This document shows, piece by piece, positions 50,762 through 60,104 of a stretch of 64,000 nucleotides of DNA. Source of the stretch: Salinimicrobium soli. GTDB lineage: Bacteria > Bacteroidota > Bacteroidia > Flavobacteriales > Flavobacteriaceae. A program made the position numbers and the translations under genes. Every line of letters begins with the position of its first letter. Position 1 is the stretch's first letter. The notes beneath the pieces are model-generated. The model worked only from the letters and a program-made list of their open reading frames with translations. It made no database searches and was not told the DNA's origin. The DNA lies in NCBI RefSeq assembly GCF_048323655.1, contig NZ_JBLUWW010000003.1, positions 434,001 to 498,000 of the forward strand, written 5' to 3'.

Positions 50762-52300
50762 ATGAATTTTAAATTACTAGACTGCACCCTTCGCGATGGA
50801 GGATACTACACCAATTGGGATTTTGATAAGGATATAGTAGAGACTTACTTCAAATCATTTAATAATTTACCGGTTGATTACCTGGAAATTGGGTATCGTT
50901 CAAACCCGATGAAATCTTACCTCGGAGAGTATTTTTACTGTCCCACTTATGTTCTTGAAGAAGCTAAGAGTAAAAGTACTAAGAAACTAGTTATTATTTT
51001 AAATGAGAAAGATGTAAGGGAAGACCATGTTCCTAACTTACTAGAGCCGTGTATTGGTTATATTTCTATGGTGAGAATAGCTATAGATCCTAAGAATTTT
51101 AAAAGAGCATTAGGTTTGGCTGCTGCTGTGAAGAAACTTGGTTTTGAGGTAGGGTTTAATGTAATGTATATGTCAAACTGGGAAAATGAAAAAGAGTTTT
51201 TAGGGCAAATTAAAGAGGTGAATGGAGTCGCCGATTACTTTTATATGGTTGATTCGTTTGGCGGAGTATATCCCGAAGATGTTAAGAAGACCTTTGACAT
51301 AGTTAGAAATCAAACTGATACAAAAATTGGTTTCCACGGTCATAACAATTTACAATTGGCATTAGTAAATACATTAACAGCTATTGATTGCGGAGTGTCC
51401 ATCGTCGATGCTACAGTAACCGGAATGGGACGTGGTGCCGGGAATTTGCAAACCGAACTATTATTAACAGCCCTAAATGGGAAAGGAGAAATTGACCTTG
51501 ATTTTAATGCTTTGAGTCAGGTAGTAGCTCCCTTTGAAGCCATGCAGAAAGAATACGGCTGGGGAACGAATTTACCTTATATGGTTTCAGGAGCTAATTC
51601 CCTTCCGCAAAAGGAGGTGATGTCATGGGTCACCAAACGTTACTATTCTCTAAATAGTATTATTCGCGCCCTTTCTAACCAGTCCAGGGGGCTTGAAGAT
51701 AATGTTGATCTAAAGAATTTAGATGAGGAAAAGAAATTTAAATCGGCGATAATTATTGGAGGTGGTCCCAGTGGGAAAAAACATTCCAAAGCGATCAATG
51801 AATTTATTGAAAAGCAAGAGAGTATTTGTATTATTCATTCCAGTTCAAAAAATTCCCAGGAATTTAAAGATGTGAGTACTTTACAGATTCATTGTCTGGC
51901 AGGGAATGAAGGTCATCGCCTTGAGGATAGTTACATTGATATGAGCATAAAAGACAAGCTTGCAATATTACCTCCTTACCCGCGATCTATGGGAACCTAT
52001 ATCCCGGAAAAACTTGAAAAGGTAGCTTTTCAGCTAGAGGCAATAAATTTTACAGATAAATTCCATGAATCAGTTACCTCTCTGGCAATTGAAACTGCCC
52101 TAACGTTGGGAGTTGAAAAATTATATTTTGCCGGTTACGATGGTTATTTGGGAGAAATTAAAACTCAGGAACTGGAATTATTCAATGAAAACGAATACAT
52201 TTTTAAAAGCTTAAAGAAGAATGGTAAGGTTACACCTGTTTCTATTACTCCAACATTATATGATAACCTTGAACCTCAATCTGTTTTTGCTTTAATTTAA
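50762..52300 (+). CDS. DRE-TIM (HMGL-like) aldolase with C-terminal Rossmann-like domain
   Basis: The 512-residue protein has an N-terminal DRE-TIM metallo-aldolase barrel (~1-300): LLDCTLRDGGYY (Arg11-Asp12), metal histidines His192 and His194 in GFHGHNN, and GMGRGAGN (221-228). Such barrels (e.g. 4-hydroxy-2-oxovalerate aldolase) join or split pyruvate and an aldehyde. Residues ~325-512 form another domain (AIIIGGGPSGKKH, then LYFAGYDGYLG) that faintly recalls DUF115/MAF-type or sialyltransferase-like folds. Followed by a CMP-acid synthetase gene, it is proposed to make a 2-keto-3-deoxy sugar acid from pyruvate; this is inference. Confidence 0.82.
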   Translation: MNFKLLDCTLRDGGYYTNWDFDKDIVETYFKSFNNLPVDYLEIGYRSNPMKSYLGEYFYCPTYVLEEAKSKSTKKLVIILNEKDVREDHVPNLLEPCIGYISMVRIAIDPKNFKRALGLAAAVKKLGFEVGFNVMYMSNWENEKEFLGQIKEVNGVADYFYMVDSFGGVYPEDVKKTFDIVRNQTDTKIGFHGHNNLQLALVNTLTAIDCGVSIVDATVTGMGRGAGNLQTELLLTALNGKGEIDLDFNALSQVVAPFEAMQKEYGWGTNLPYMVSGANSLPQKEVMSWVTKRYYSLNSIIRALSNQSRGLEDNVDLKNLDEEKKFKSAIIIGGGPSGKKHSKAINEFIEKQESICIIHSSSKNSQEFKDVSTLQIHCLAGNEGHRLEDSYIDMSIKDKLAILPPYPRSMGTYIPEKLEKVAFQLEAINFTDKFHESVTSLAIETALTLGVEKLYFAGYDGYLGEIKTQELELFNENEYIFKSLKKNGKVTPVSITPTLYDNLEPQSVFALI

Positions 52301-52304
52301 AATT

Positions 52305-52994
52305 ATGTCTATATCGGTATTCTTACCCACCCGTAAGGGGAGTGAACGAATTAAAAATAAAAATACACGAAAATTTGCTGAATTTGAAGGAGGTTTATTG
52401 GAGCTAAAGTTGAGACAATTGGCTCAATTAAATGTTGATGAAGTTATTCTTTCCACAAATGATGAGGAATCAATAGCGGTAGGTAAAAGTTTTCAAAGTT
52501 ACTTTCCGAAATTAACTATTGATATCCGTCCTGACTATTTAGCACAAAGCAAAACCAGTTTAAGCGATTTAATTGATTATGTTCCTAAAGTAACCAGTGC
52601 TGAAAATATCCTCTGGACCCACGTCACTTCTCCAATGGTTAGTACGAAAGTTTATGAAGATAGCATAAAAGATTTTTATAAAGGCCTGGAAAATGGTTTT
52701 GATTCTTTAATGTCTGTGACTGCTTTTCAAAATTTTTTATGGAAAAAAGAGTTGAACGACATTATTAATCGAAAGGGACAGGAGCGATGGCCGAAAACCC
52801 AGGATCTGGACGTGTTGTATGAGATCAATAGTGCAATCTTTATATGTCCAAGAGAGATTTATAAAAATAATAACGACAGGGTAGGAAAGAATCCTAATTT
52901 GTTTGAAATGGATAAGCTTATTTCAGTAGATGTAGATTGGGAAGAAGATTTTAAAATTGCAGAAGCATTATATGAGAAATTTGGAAAGCTATAA
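52305..52994 (+). CDS. CMP-ulosonic acid synthetase (acylneuraminate cytidylyltransferase family)
   Basis: The 229-residue protein is distinct from the LegF at 46577. The N-terminus SVFLPTRKGSERIKNKNTRKF is the CTP-binding loop, followed by EVILSTNDEESI, WTHVTSPMV and a C-terminal DVDWEEDFKIAE metal-binding segment. It should activate the product of the aldolase with CTP. It starts 4 bases after the aldolase gene and overlaps the HAD gene by 23 bases. Confidence 0.9.
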   Translation: MSISVFLPTRKGSERIKNKNTRKFAEFEGGLLELKLRQLAQLNVDEVILSTNDEESIAVGKSFQSYFPKLTIDIRPDYLAQSKTSLSDLIDYVPKVTSAENILWTHVTSPMVSTKVYEDSIKDFYKGLENGFDSLMSVTAFQNFLWKKELNDIINRKGQERWPKTQDLDVLYEINSAIFICPREIYKNNNDRVGKNPNLFEMDKLISVDVDWEEDFKIAEALYEKFGKL

Positions 52995-53601
52995 AGTGAT
53001 ATTTTGGGATTTTGATGGGGTAATTATGGATTCCATGCCTGTTAGAAATAAAGGTTTTGAAGTAGTCTTAAAGGATTTCCCTAAGGCACAGGTGGATGAT
53101 TTGATTAAGTTTCATCTGGAAAATGGTGGATTATCGAGGTATGTAAAATTTCGATATTTCTTTGAGGAGATCAGAAAAGAAATTGTGTCGGAAGAAAAGA
53201 TTAAGGAATTGGCCTCTGAATTCTCTATTATCATGAAAAAATTATTGGTAGATGATTCTTTATTGATTAGCGATAGCCTAGATTTTATCCAAAAAAACCA
53301 CCTTAATTATAAAATGCATATTGTTTCCGGCTCTGACCAGGATGAGCTAAGGTTTTTATGTGGTAAAATAGGGATTGCTCGATATTTTTCCTCTGTTCAT
53401 GGTTCTCCCACTGCTAAAACAGAACTGGTGAATCGGCTTTTATTAAAGCACGATTATGAAAAGGATAAATGTGTGTTAATAGGAGATTCTATTAATGATT
53501 ATGAAGCGGCAAGTAGTAATAAAATTGATTTTATGGGCTATAATCAGCTTGCTCTCCGAAATAAGGGAAGATTCTATATTACCTCTTTCAGTAAATTATG
53601 A
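52972..53601 (+). CDS. HAD-superfamily phosphatase
   Basis: ATG 52972 gives 209 residues: nucleophile motif WDFDGVIMDS (Asp13, Asp15), an alpha-helical cap, IVSGSDQDEL (motif II), and a lysine plus CVLIGDSINDYEAA (motifs III/IV). It resembles phosphoglycolate-type phosphatases. In this cassette it could dephosphorylate the ulosonic acid phosphate before CMP activation, as KdsC-type or KDN-9-phosphate phosphatases do. Overlaps both neighbours. Confidence 0.88.
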   Translation: MRNLESYKVIFWDFDGVIMDSMPVRNKGFEVVLKDFPKAQVDDLIKFHLENGGLSRYVKFRYFFEEIRKEIVSEEKIKELASEFSIIMKKLLVDDSLLISDSLDFIQKNHLNYKMHIVSGSDQDELRFLCGKIGIARYFSSVHGSPTAKTELVNRLLLKHDYEKDKCVLIGDSINDYEAASSNKIDFMGYNQLALRNKGRFYITSFSKL

Positions 53602-54365
53602 AAATAATTAAAGCAATCCTTGGATTATTGATCATGCCGTTAAGAGTCCGGGTTTTTAGGCCGAATAAGGTATTTTATAATAAACGGCTAGCGGTTGTAG
53701 GACCGGCAGATTCAGCTTATGAACAGGAGAATGGACGCATCATAGACAGTTATGATCTTGTTATTCGGATGAACAAAGCATTGATTACCTGGAATCCGGC
53801 TAATGAAAAGTATTTGGGTGCCAGAACAGATATTTTAATTCACAATTTTCATGAAAATATGCATTCCGGAGGAGGAGGGCCATTGGATTGGAATCTTTTT
53901 AAGAAGTTCGGTGTTAAGTACCTTATACAGCCCCGGTTTGATAAAGAGGGCTGGCATTGGATGTTCAATTATTTCAAAAAGTATTTGAATACGAAACAGA
54001 CAATCTATACGCTACCCTACAGCGACAACCAAAAGATTTCGAACATGTTTGATGGCTATTTTCCTACGAGGGGTTTTTTTGTGCTTTACTCAGCGCTTAC
54101 TTCCCACTGCAAGGAAGTATTTATTACCGGTTTTACCTTTTTTAAAACACCTTATGCCAAAGGATATAGAGATAATGTGAGGGACCTTAAGGACAATTAC
54201 AAGCATATACAAAATCAGGGTTTTCATAATCCTGATTTGGAATATGAACATTTTCTTAAGCTAATAAAGAAGTCTCCCGTTAAAAGAATAACCGTCGATG
54301 AAAAACTTTATAACATTTTAAAGTATGATTCACCAGATTTAATCCAAAAAGTAAGGAAAATTTAA
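53598..54365 (+). CDS. GT29 sialyltransferase-like glycosyltransferase
   Basis: This 255-residue protein shows the animal-type sialylmotifs: large motif RLAVVGPADSAYEQENGRII through DSYDLVIRMNKAL (30-62), small motif PTRGFFVLYSAL through CKEVFITGF (156-179) and a very-small-type H-x4-E (His210, Glu215). This is the GT29 layout, rare in bacteria, which normally carry GT42/GT52/GT80 enzymes. There is a short N-terminal hydrophobic stretch (4-14). It should transfer the CMP-activated acid made by the three preceding genes; it overlaps the HAD gene by 4 bases. Confidence 0.87.
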   Translation: MKIIKAILGLLIMPLRVRVFRPNKVFYNKRLAVVGPADSAYEQENGRIIDSYDLVIRMNKALITWNPANEKYLGARTDILIHNFHENMHSGGGGPLDWNLFKKFGVKYLIQPRFDKEGWHWMFNYFKKYLNTKQTIYTLPYSDNQKISNMFDGYFPTRGFFVLYSALTSHCKEVFITGFTFFKTPYAKGYRDNVRDLKDNYKHIQNQGFHNPDLEYEHFLKLIKKSPVKRITVDEKLYNILKYDSPDLIQKVRKI

Positions 54366-54496
54366 ATTTAATCGAACGAAATCTTTGCTAATTGGTCAAT
54401 TCTAAAATTCCAAATATAAAAGTCAAGATTTTCAAATTTGAAAGTATGAGTTGTAAGAAGCAGCCACTACTTTTTCAATATTAATGATGTAGTTAT

Positions 54497-55558
54497 ATGA
54501 GTGAGAAGAATATTTTTATAAATAATATAAAAAATCAGCAAAAATTACTTTACGGCTGCCTCGATCGGTTGTTGATTAAGGGAACAAAAGTAGCCTTACT
54601 TGATTTTCCGAACCATAATAATGTTGGTGATAATGCTATATGGTTAGGGGAAAAAGCCGCTTTAAAAAAAATGGGAGTAAATGTTGTATATCAATGTGAT
54701 ATATATGGTTTTTCTGAAAAAGCGCTTCGGAAGCGTTTAGGAAAAGAAGGTGTTGTTTTGCTTCATGGCGGTGGTAATTTGGGCTCAGTTTGGCCGGAAC
54801 ATCAAATGTTTCGAGAAAGAATAATTCAATTATTCCCGGACAAGAAAATTATACAACTGCCGCAGAGTGTTCATTTTGATGATGATACTCAAAAAGCAAG
54901 GTTTGGACAAATAGGGAGAGCACATAAAGATCTTCATATTCTCATGCGCGACCATGCCAGCCTACGTACTTTAAAGGAGCTGAATTTGAATGTGGAACTT
55001 TGTCCAGATATGGCATTAGCTATGGGACCAGTAGCTCAAAGCGAAAGACCGGTAGTGGATGTTGTATGGCTATCAAGAACCGATCATGAATCTACGGGTG
55101 AGAAAAGCGAATCTTTCAGTTTCAAAACCGAAAAATTAGATTGGCTTACAGGTGAGCCTGGCAGATTCTATTCTAAATTCAGTCCTAAGTTTACAGTACG
55201 AATCCGACGCATTGTTCAAAGTGTTTTCCGGAATTCCGAATTAATTAGGGACCATTTCTGGAGCATAAATGCGGCTTCTTTTGATTTACTTGCCAAGAGA
55301 AGGTTTAATCGAGGGACTCGAATTTTATGTAGAGGGAAAGTTGTTTTAACTGATAGACTTCACGGCCACATTGTTTCTACACTTATAGGAAAACCCCAAG
55401 TTCTTCTTGATAATCATTACAGGAAGGTTGGGAATTATATAGACTGCTTTGAGTCAGAACAAGAAGCTATCTTTTATGTTGGTAATGATAAGTCCAATAT
55501 CGGGGCTAAAGTATCTAAAGCACTTGATATCATAGAAAAAAATAATAAGAATGACTAA
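54497..55558 (+). CDS. Polysaccharide pyruvyl transferase family protein
   Basis: The 353-residue protein has LLDFPNHNNVGDNAIW, LLHGGGNLGSVWPEH and, near the C-terminus, LTDRLHGHIVSTLIGKP, the core motifs of the CsaB/WcaK pyruvyltransferase family. It adds a ketal-linked pyruvate from PEP to a sugar, adding negative charge. A 131-base gap upstream contains AT-rich palindromes but no clear promoter. It overlaps the next glycosyltransferase gene by 8 bases. Confidence 0.93.
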   Translation: MSEKNIFINNIKNQQKLLYGCLDRLLIKGTKVALLDFPNHNNVGDNAIWLGEKAALKKMGVNVVYQCDIYGFSEKALRKRLGKEGVVLLHGGGNLGSVWPEHQMFRERIIQLFPDKKIIQLPQSVHFDDDTQKARFGQIGRAHKDLHILMRDHASLRTLKELNLNVELCPDMALAMGPVAQSERPVVDVVWLSRTDHESTGEKSESFSFKTEKLDWLTGEPGRFYSKFSPKFTVRIRRIVQSVFRNSELIRDHFWSINAASFDLLAKRRFNRGTRILCRGKVVLTDRLHGHIVSTLIGKPQVLLDNHYRKVGNYIDCFESEQEAIFYVGNDKSNIGAKVSKALDIIEKNNKND

Positions 55559-56777
55559 AATGGTATCAGTACCACTTGTAGCTCCACGTTTTAATCGATT
55601 ACGCGCAGATGCTGTATGGGTAACTATTGCTAACTGGGCAGATGGCTTTGAAGATCATTATGGAAATGCAGAGGTGATAGCAGGCGAATCATCGTATTCT
55701 GCGGAGGAGATCAGGGCAAGATGTTTTCCTTCTGACACTGGAAAAACTAAAAAAAAGGAACCGAATTGGTTTCGCCATACCTATTTAGCTAAGCTCTTTG
55801 AAATGTTTGCTAAGGATTTACGCTGGTATCATGAGGAACAAAAAGCATTATCCATTAACTTAGAGAGATTCAAGAATGCACCATTTGTATGGCAGCACCA
55901 TGATCTTTTTCAAACAAAAGGGTTAAAGCTCGCAAAAAGATTAGGAGTACCCTCAGTTCTTTTTGTAGACGCTCCATATGTTTGGGAGTCCAAAAAGTGG
56001 GGAGTACAACGGTTTGGGTGGGAGTGGTTTGCGAAAAGTCGGGGAGACGCATTTCCTTGCCAAAAAGCTGACCTTATTCTGGTTGTAAGTGAAGATGTAA
56101 AGCGCGCGGTTATGGATCTTGGGATACCTGAAAGTCGTATTCTTATCACACCATGTACGGTATCACAAAAAATGTTTGATGGGGCTAAAGGTAGTGAAGT
56201 ACGCGAAACCTTTGAATTAAACAATAATTTTGTAATAGGATGGGTTGGTAGTTTTCGTAAATTCCATAGCTTAGATTTATTAGTTGAAGCCTTTTTGGAT
56301 GTTTCCTCTACTATGTCAGAAGCGAAATTATTGTTAGTTGGGGATGGTCCTGAACGTATTCGTTTGCAAGAAAAGGTAGAAAGCTACGGCTTAAACAATC
56401 GAGTGATATTCTCCGGAAACGTTCCTCACAGCGAAATTCATTCATATATAAGTAGTTTTGACCTGGCCGTCTTACCTTCTCAATCCAAAGAAGGATTTCA
56501 TTATTCACCCTTAAAACTTCGTGAATTTTTTGCTGCTGGCGTACCTGTGATCGCATCAGCTGTAGGCGATGTTGAAACGGTGATCAAGGAGAGCAATGGT
56601 GGCTGGTTAGTGCCTCCAGGCTCTAAAGAATCGATAGTCGAAATGATCAAAAAAATCCAGGGAGATCGAGCATCAATAAATGAAGCAGGTTCAAAGGCAA
56701 GAAGCTACTCAATAGAAGAAATGGGTATCTCCAAGCAAATTCTAATGATAGAAGACTATTTCGGTATTAAAAACTGA
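55551..56777 (+). CDS. Glycosyltransferase family 4
   Basis: The 408-residue GT-B transferase has an acceptor half (VWQHHDLFQTKGLKLAKRLG) and a donor half with VIGWVGSFRKFHSLDLLVEAF, LLVGDGPER and the E-x7-E region EGFHYSPLKLREFFAAGVPVI. The retaining mechanism follows from the family; donor sugar unknown. It starts inside the pyruvyltransferase gene. Confidence 0.93.
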   Translation: MTKMVSVPLVAPRFNRLRADAVWVTIANWADGFEDHYGNAEVIAGESSYSAEEIRARCFPSDTGKTKKKEPNWFRHTYLAKLFEMFAKDLRWYHEEQKALSINLERFKNAPFVWQHHDLFQTKGLKLAKRLGVPSVLFVDAPYVWESKKWGVQRFGWEWFAKSRGDAFPCQKADLILVVSEDVKRAVMDLGIPESRILITPCTVSQKMFDGAKGSEVRETFELNNNFVIGWVGSFRKFHSLDLLVEAFLDVSSTMSEAKLLLVGDGPERIRLQEKVESYGLNNRVIFSGNVPHSEIHSYISSFDLAVLPSQSKEGFHYSPLKLREFFAAGVPVIASAVGDVETVIKESNGGWLVPPGSKESIVEMIKKIQGDRASINEAGSKARSYSIEEMGISKQILMIEDYFGIKN

Positions 56778-56871
56778 AGGTTAAACGAGTCTATTAAGTA
56801 ATTTAAATACTTCCTTTCGCCAGATTAGTTAAATGAAATAAAATAGCATTATTATCAAAATTGAAATTTAA

Positions 56872-57960
56872 TTGAAAATCTTACAAATTATACAGAAACC
56901 TCAATTAAGGGGGGCAGAAATCTTTGCCTGTCAGCTATCCAACCATTTGCAGGAACAAGGCCATGAGTTATTGGTTGTAAGTATCTTTCCCGGAGATGCA
57001 GAACTCCCCTTCCAAGGTGAAGTAGTAAAACTAGATCGTCCTCCGAATAAAAGATTTTTTGATCCGTATGGATGGAAAAAATTCAGTAAACTGGTTAAGG
57101 ATTTTGAGGCAGATATAGTCCAGGCAAATGCAGGAGATACTTTAAAGTTTATGGTAAGTTCTAAAATATTTTATCCTTTTGATGCGAAGATAATTTTTAG
57201 GAATGCTAATAAAATGGGAGATTTTGTCGATAGCAAAATTAAATACTTTTTGAATAAGGCTTACGTAAGCCAGCTAGATTTTGTTATTTCCGTTAGTAGG
57301 GAATGTCAAAATGATTTTCAGAAAATATTTAATTTTCCCGATGAAAAGATTGACACCGTGGAAATTGGAGTTGAGGACCAGGATATTAGTGGAGACATTC
57401 ACGATTTGGATTTTCTGCATGATAATAATAAGATCATCACGCATATTGGAGGATATGTTCCTGAGAAAAATCATCAAAGGCTTGTTAATATATTTAAGCA
57501 AATAATTGATGAATATCCAAATGCCCAACTGTTATTAATTGGGAAGGGAAAGTTGGAAGAAACAGTCAGGCAGGAAGTAATGCGTTTAAATCTGGAAAAT
57601 AAAATTCATTTTTTAGGCTACAGGAATGATGTGTTGGAAATACTTTCACATTCAGATGCTTTTGTTCTTCCTAGTTTGATTGAAGGGCTTCCTGGTGTGA
57701 TTTTAGAGGCTATGTACTGCAATACTCCTGTCATCGCATATAATGTAGGAGGAATTAAAGAAGTTGTAAAACATGATACTGGCTGGCTAGTGGAAAAGAA
57801 TAATGAAGAAACTTTTATTAATAGTTTGAGAGAGGTCTTAAATAGTGATAGTCAATCTGCTAAAAAAATACAAAATGCGAATAAAATGATCCATGATCGT
57901 TTCCTAAATTCTATTATATCTAAACGGTTTTTATCCATTTATAATGAATTGAAGAATTAA
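56872..57960 (+). CDS. Glycosyltransferase family 4
   Basis: The start is TTG 56872: it gives the standard N-terminus MKILQIIQKPQLRGAEIFA and no ATG is available nearby. The 362-residue GT-B enzyme has THIGGYVPEKNHQRLVNIF, LLIGKGKLEE and the E-x7-E motif EGLPGVILEAMYCNTPVIA. Donor and acceptor unknown. Confidence 0.92.
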   Translation: MKILQIIQKPQLRGAEIFACQLSNHLQEQGHELLVVSIFPGDAELPFQGEVVKLDRPPNKRFFDPYGWKKFSKLVKDFEADIVQANAGDTLKFMVSSKIFYPFDAKIIFRNANKMGDFVDSKIKYFLNKAYVSQLDFVISVSRECQNDFQKIFNFPDEKIDTVEIGVEDQDISGDIHDLDFLHDNNKIITHIGGYVPEKNHQRLVNIFKQIIDEYPNAQLLLIGKGKLEETVRQEVMRLNLENKIHFLGYRNDVLEILSHSDAFVLPSLIEGLPGVILEAMYCNTPVIAYNVGGIKEVVKHDTGWLVEKNNEETFINSLREVLNSDSQSAKKIQNANKMIHDRFLNSIISKRFLSIYNELKN

Positions 57961-58013
57961 TATTTTTCAAAGTTTGAAATTAGCCAAATTATTTGTTCCG
58001 AAAATTACCGGAG

Positions 58014-59123
58014 ATGACTAAAATTAAAGTTCTGCATATTATTAAATCTTTAGGAAGAGGTGGTGCAGAAATGTTACTTCCCGAAACCCTGAAGCTTCAC
58101 GATAAAGATAAATTTGAATTTCATTACATCTATTTTCTTCCTTGGAAAGACCAAATGGTTGGTTCCCTTGAAGAAGCTGGAGGAAGGGTAGCATGCTTGG
58201 AAGCGAAAGATAACATTCGCTTATTACTTCAGTATAAAAAAACTATTGAGTATTGTAAGGATCACAAAATAGATTTGATCCACTGTCATCTTCCCTGGGC
58301 AGGATTCTTAGGAAGATGGGTCCATAAAAAAACCGGAATTCCGATGCTCTACACTGAGCACAATATGCAGGAGCGTTATCATCCTGCAACAAAGAGTATT
58401 AATAAAATAAGTTTTAATTCACAGAGTCTTGCACTTGGGGTGTCTCAGGATGTGACCGATTCGATTAAGGAAAATATTAAACCGAACATTCCGGTCCGCA
58501 CCCTATTAAACGGGGTTAACACGGAGTCCTTTCAAAGATCATGTAACTCTCATATTAGAAGAGAACTGGGTATTCCTAAAGATGCTATTGTCATTGGAAA
58601 CGTGGCTGTATTCAGGTTTCAAAAGCGACTTGTGGAATGGCTGCAGGTGATAAAGCGTATACGGGAGAAGAATTCCAATGTATACGGTATAATAGTCGGA
58701 GCAGGACCATTGGAAAAGGAGATCAAAATGGAGTGGAAGGATAGCGGATTGCAAAACATAGTTTTTTTACCCGGACTGAAGATAGATGTAAAATCCTATT
58801 TTGAAGCCTTGGATATCTTTATGATGACCTCTTCTTTTGAGGGCTTGCCAATAGCTTTGCTGGAAGCTATGAGCATGGAGTGCGCTGTTGTTTCTACTAG
58901 TGCCGGGGGAATAAAGGAGGTGATCAGGAATGAAGAGGACGGCTTGACCTGCAAAGTTGAAGATTGGCAAAAACTTTCTGACCTTTGTCAAATCCTAATA
59001 GATGACCCCGAAAAATTAAAAACCTTTAAAAGAGCAGCCAGAGAAAGAGTTTTAAAGGAATTTAGTCTCACTAAAATGGTGGATGAATTGGAAATAATCT
59101 ATAGCGATTTTGTGACGAAGTGA
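58014..59123 (+). CDS. Glycosyltransferase family 4
   Basis: ATG 58014, preceded closely by ggag, gives 369 residues starting MTKIKVLHIIKSLGRGGAE, the usual start; the frame is open to 57993 but without support. Donor-half motifs: VIGNVAVFRFQKRLVEWL, IVGAGPLEK and EGLPIALLEAMSMECAVVS. The RGGAE loop is common in lipid-linked oligosaccharide transferases. Confidence 0.92.
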   Translation: MTKIKVLHIIKSLGRGGAEMLLPETLKLHDKDKFEFHYIYFLPWKDQMVGSLEEAGGRVACLEAKDNIRLLLQYKKTIEYCKDHKIDLIHCHLPWAGFLGRWVHKKTGIPMLYTEHNMQERYHPATKSINKISFNSQSLALGVSQDVTDSIKENIKPNIPVRTLLNGVNTESFQRSCNSHIRRELGIPKDAIVIGNVAVFRFQKRLVEWLQVIKRIREKNSNVYGIIVGAGPLEKEIKMEWKDSGLQNIVFLPGLKIDVKSYFEALDIFMMTSSFEGLPIALLEAMSMECAVVSTSAGGIKEVIRNEEDGLTCKVEDWQKLSDLCQILIDDPEKLKTFKRAARERVLKEFSLTKMVDELEIIYSDFVTK

Positions 59124-59180
59124 TGAAATGCTGAGTTGGAATTAAAAATATACAGATTAACAAATTAACTCTCATAACAA

Positions 59181-60104
59181 ATGACCATTAGAGAAGCCAG
59201 TCATCATGATATTCCTCAAATTCTAAGGGTCTTAAAGGCGAGTCTGGGAGAGACTTCTTCCAAAAAGACAGGAGAGGTCTGGCGATATAAACATGTGAAT
59301 AATCCCTTTGGGGAATCTCTTGTGCTTGTCGCTGAAGAAGCTGAAGAAGTAGTAGGAGTGAGGGCATTTATGAGATGGAAATGGCAAAAGGGAGAGCAAA
59401 CCTTTTCCGCTTTCAGAGCAGTAGACACAGCCACGCATCCCAATCACCAGGGAAAGGGGATTTTTAAAAAATTAACTTTGAAAGCTCTTGAAATTGGGAA
59501 GGAACGGGGAGATCATTTTGTGTTTAACACCCCGAATGCTCAAAGTAAACCGGGATACCTTAAAATGGGATGGAAAGAAGTTGGTGAGATTAAAGTTAGT
59601 TTACGTTTTACTAAAATATTTTCGTTAAAAGATAAGCAGATAGATTATGGAGTTTCAGGCAGACTGGATGATTGCGAAGAGCTGCTAAAATCATATTATG
59701 AGGAACGGAAAACTTCAGATCAACTTTTCACTCCTAAAGATAAGCTGTATTTAGGTTGGCGTTATCTAAATAATCCATTGCAAAAATATGAGGTACTAAT
59801 AGATAAAAATTATTTTATTGCCGGTTACGTTAAGCCACGGAATAAATTTAAAGAATTCCGGATATCGGAAGCTATAATTGCACGAGGTGCGAAAAAAACA
59901 GCTAAATCGGCTATTCTTAATTTGGCAAAATCCTCAGGAGCAATGATATTAAGTATATCTCCCGATACAGGCATACATTTTAAATCTGGAATTACAGGAA
60001 ATTTTGGGCCTGCTTTAACTTATAAATCTGTTACTCTCTCTCAGTCCGACTTCCTGAATTTAGATTCATGGGCTTATAGTTTGGGTGATCTAGAACTTTT
60101 TTAA
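59181..60104 (+). CDS. GNAT-family acyltransferase
   Basis: The 307-residue protein has an N-terminal GNAT domain (~1-145) with AVDTATHPNHQGKGIFKKL as the acetyl-CoA loop, and a C-terminal half (~150-300) that may be a second, degenerate GNAT fold. It is directly followed by the polymerase-like membrane protein without any gap, so it is likely a polysaccharide-modifying enzyme; acceptor unknown. Confidence 0.82.
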   Translation: MTIREASHHDIPQILRVLKASLGETSSKKTGEVWRYKHVNNPFGESLVLVAEEAEEVVGVRAFMRWKWQKGEQTFSAFRAVDTATHPNHQGKGIFKKLTLKALEIGKERGDHFVFNTPNAQSKPGYLKMGWKEVGEIKVSLRFTKIFSLKDKQIDYGVSGRLDDCEELLKSYYEERKTSDQLFTPKDKLYLGWRYLNNPLQKYEVLIDKNYFIAGYVKPRNKFKEFRISEAIIARGAKKTAKSAILNLAKSSGAMILSISPDTGIHFKSGITGNFGPALTYKSVTLSQSDFLNLDSWAYSLGDLELF

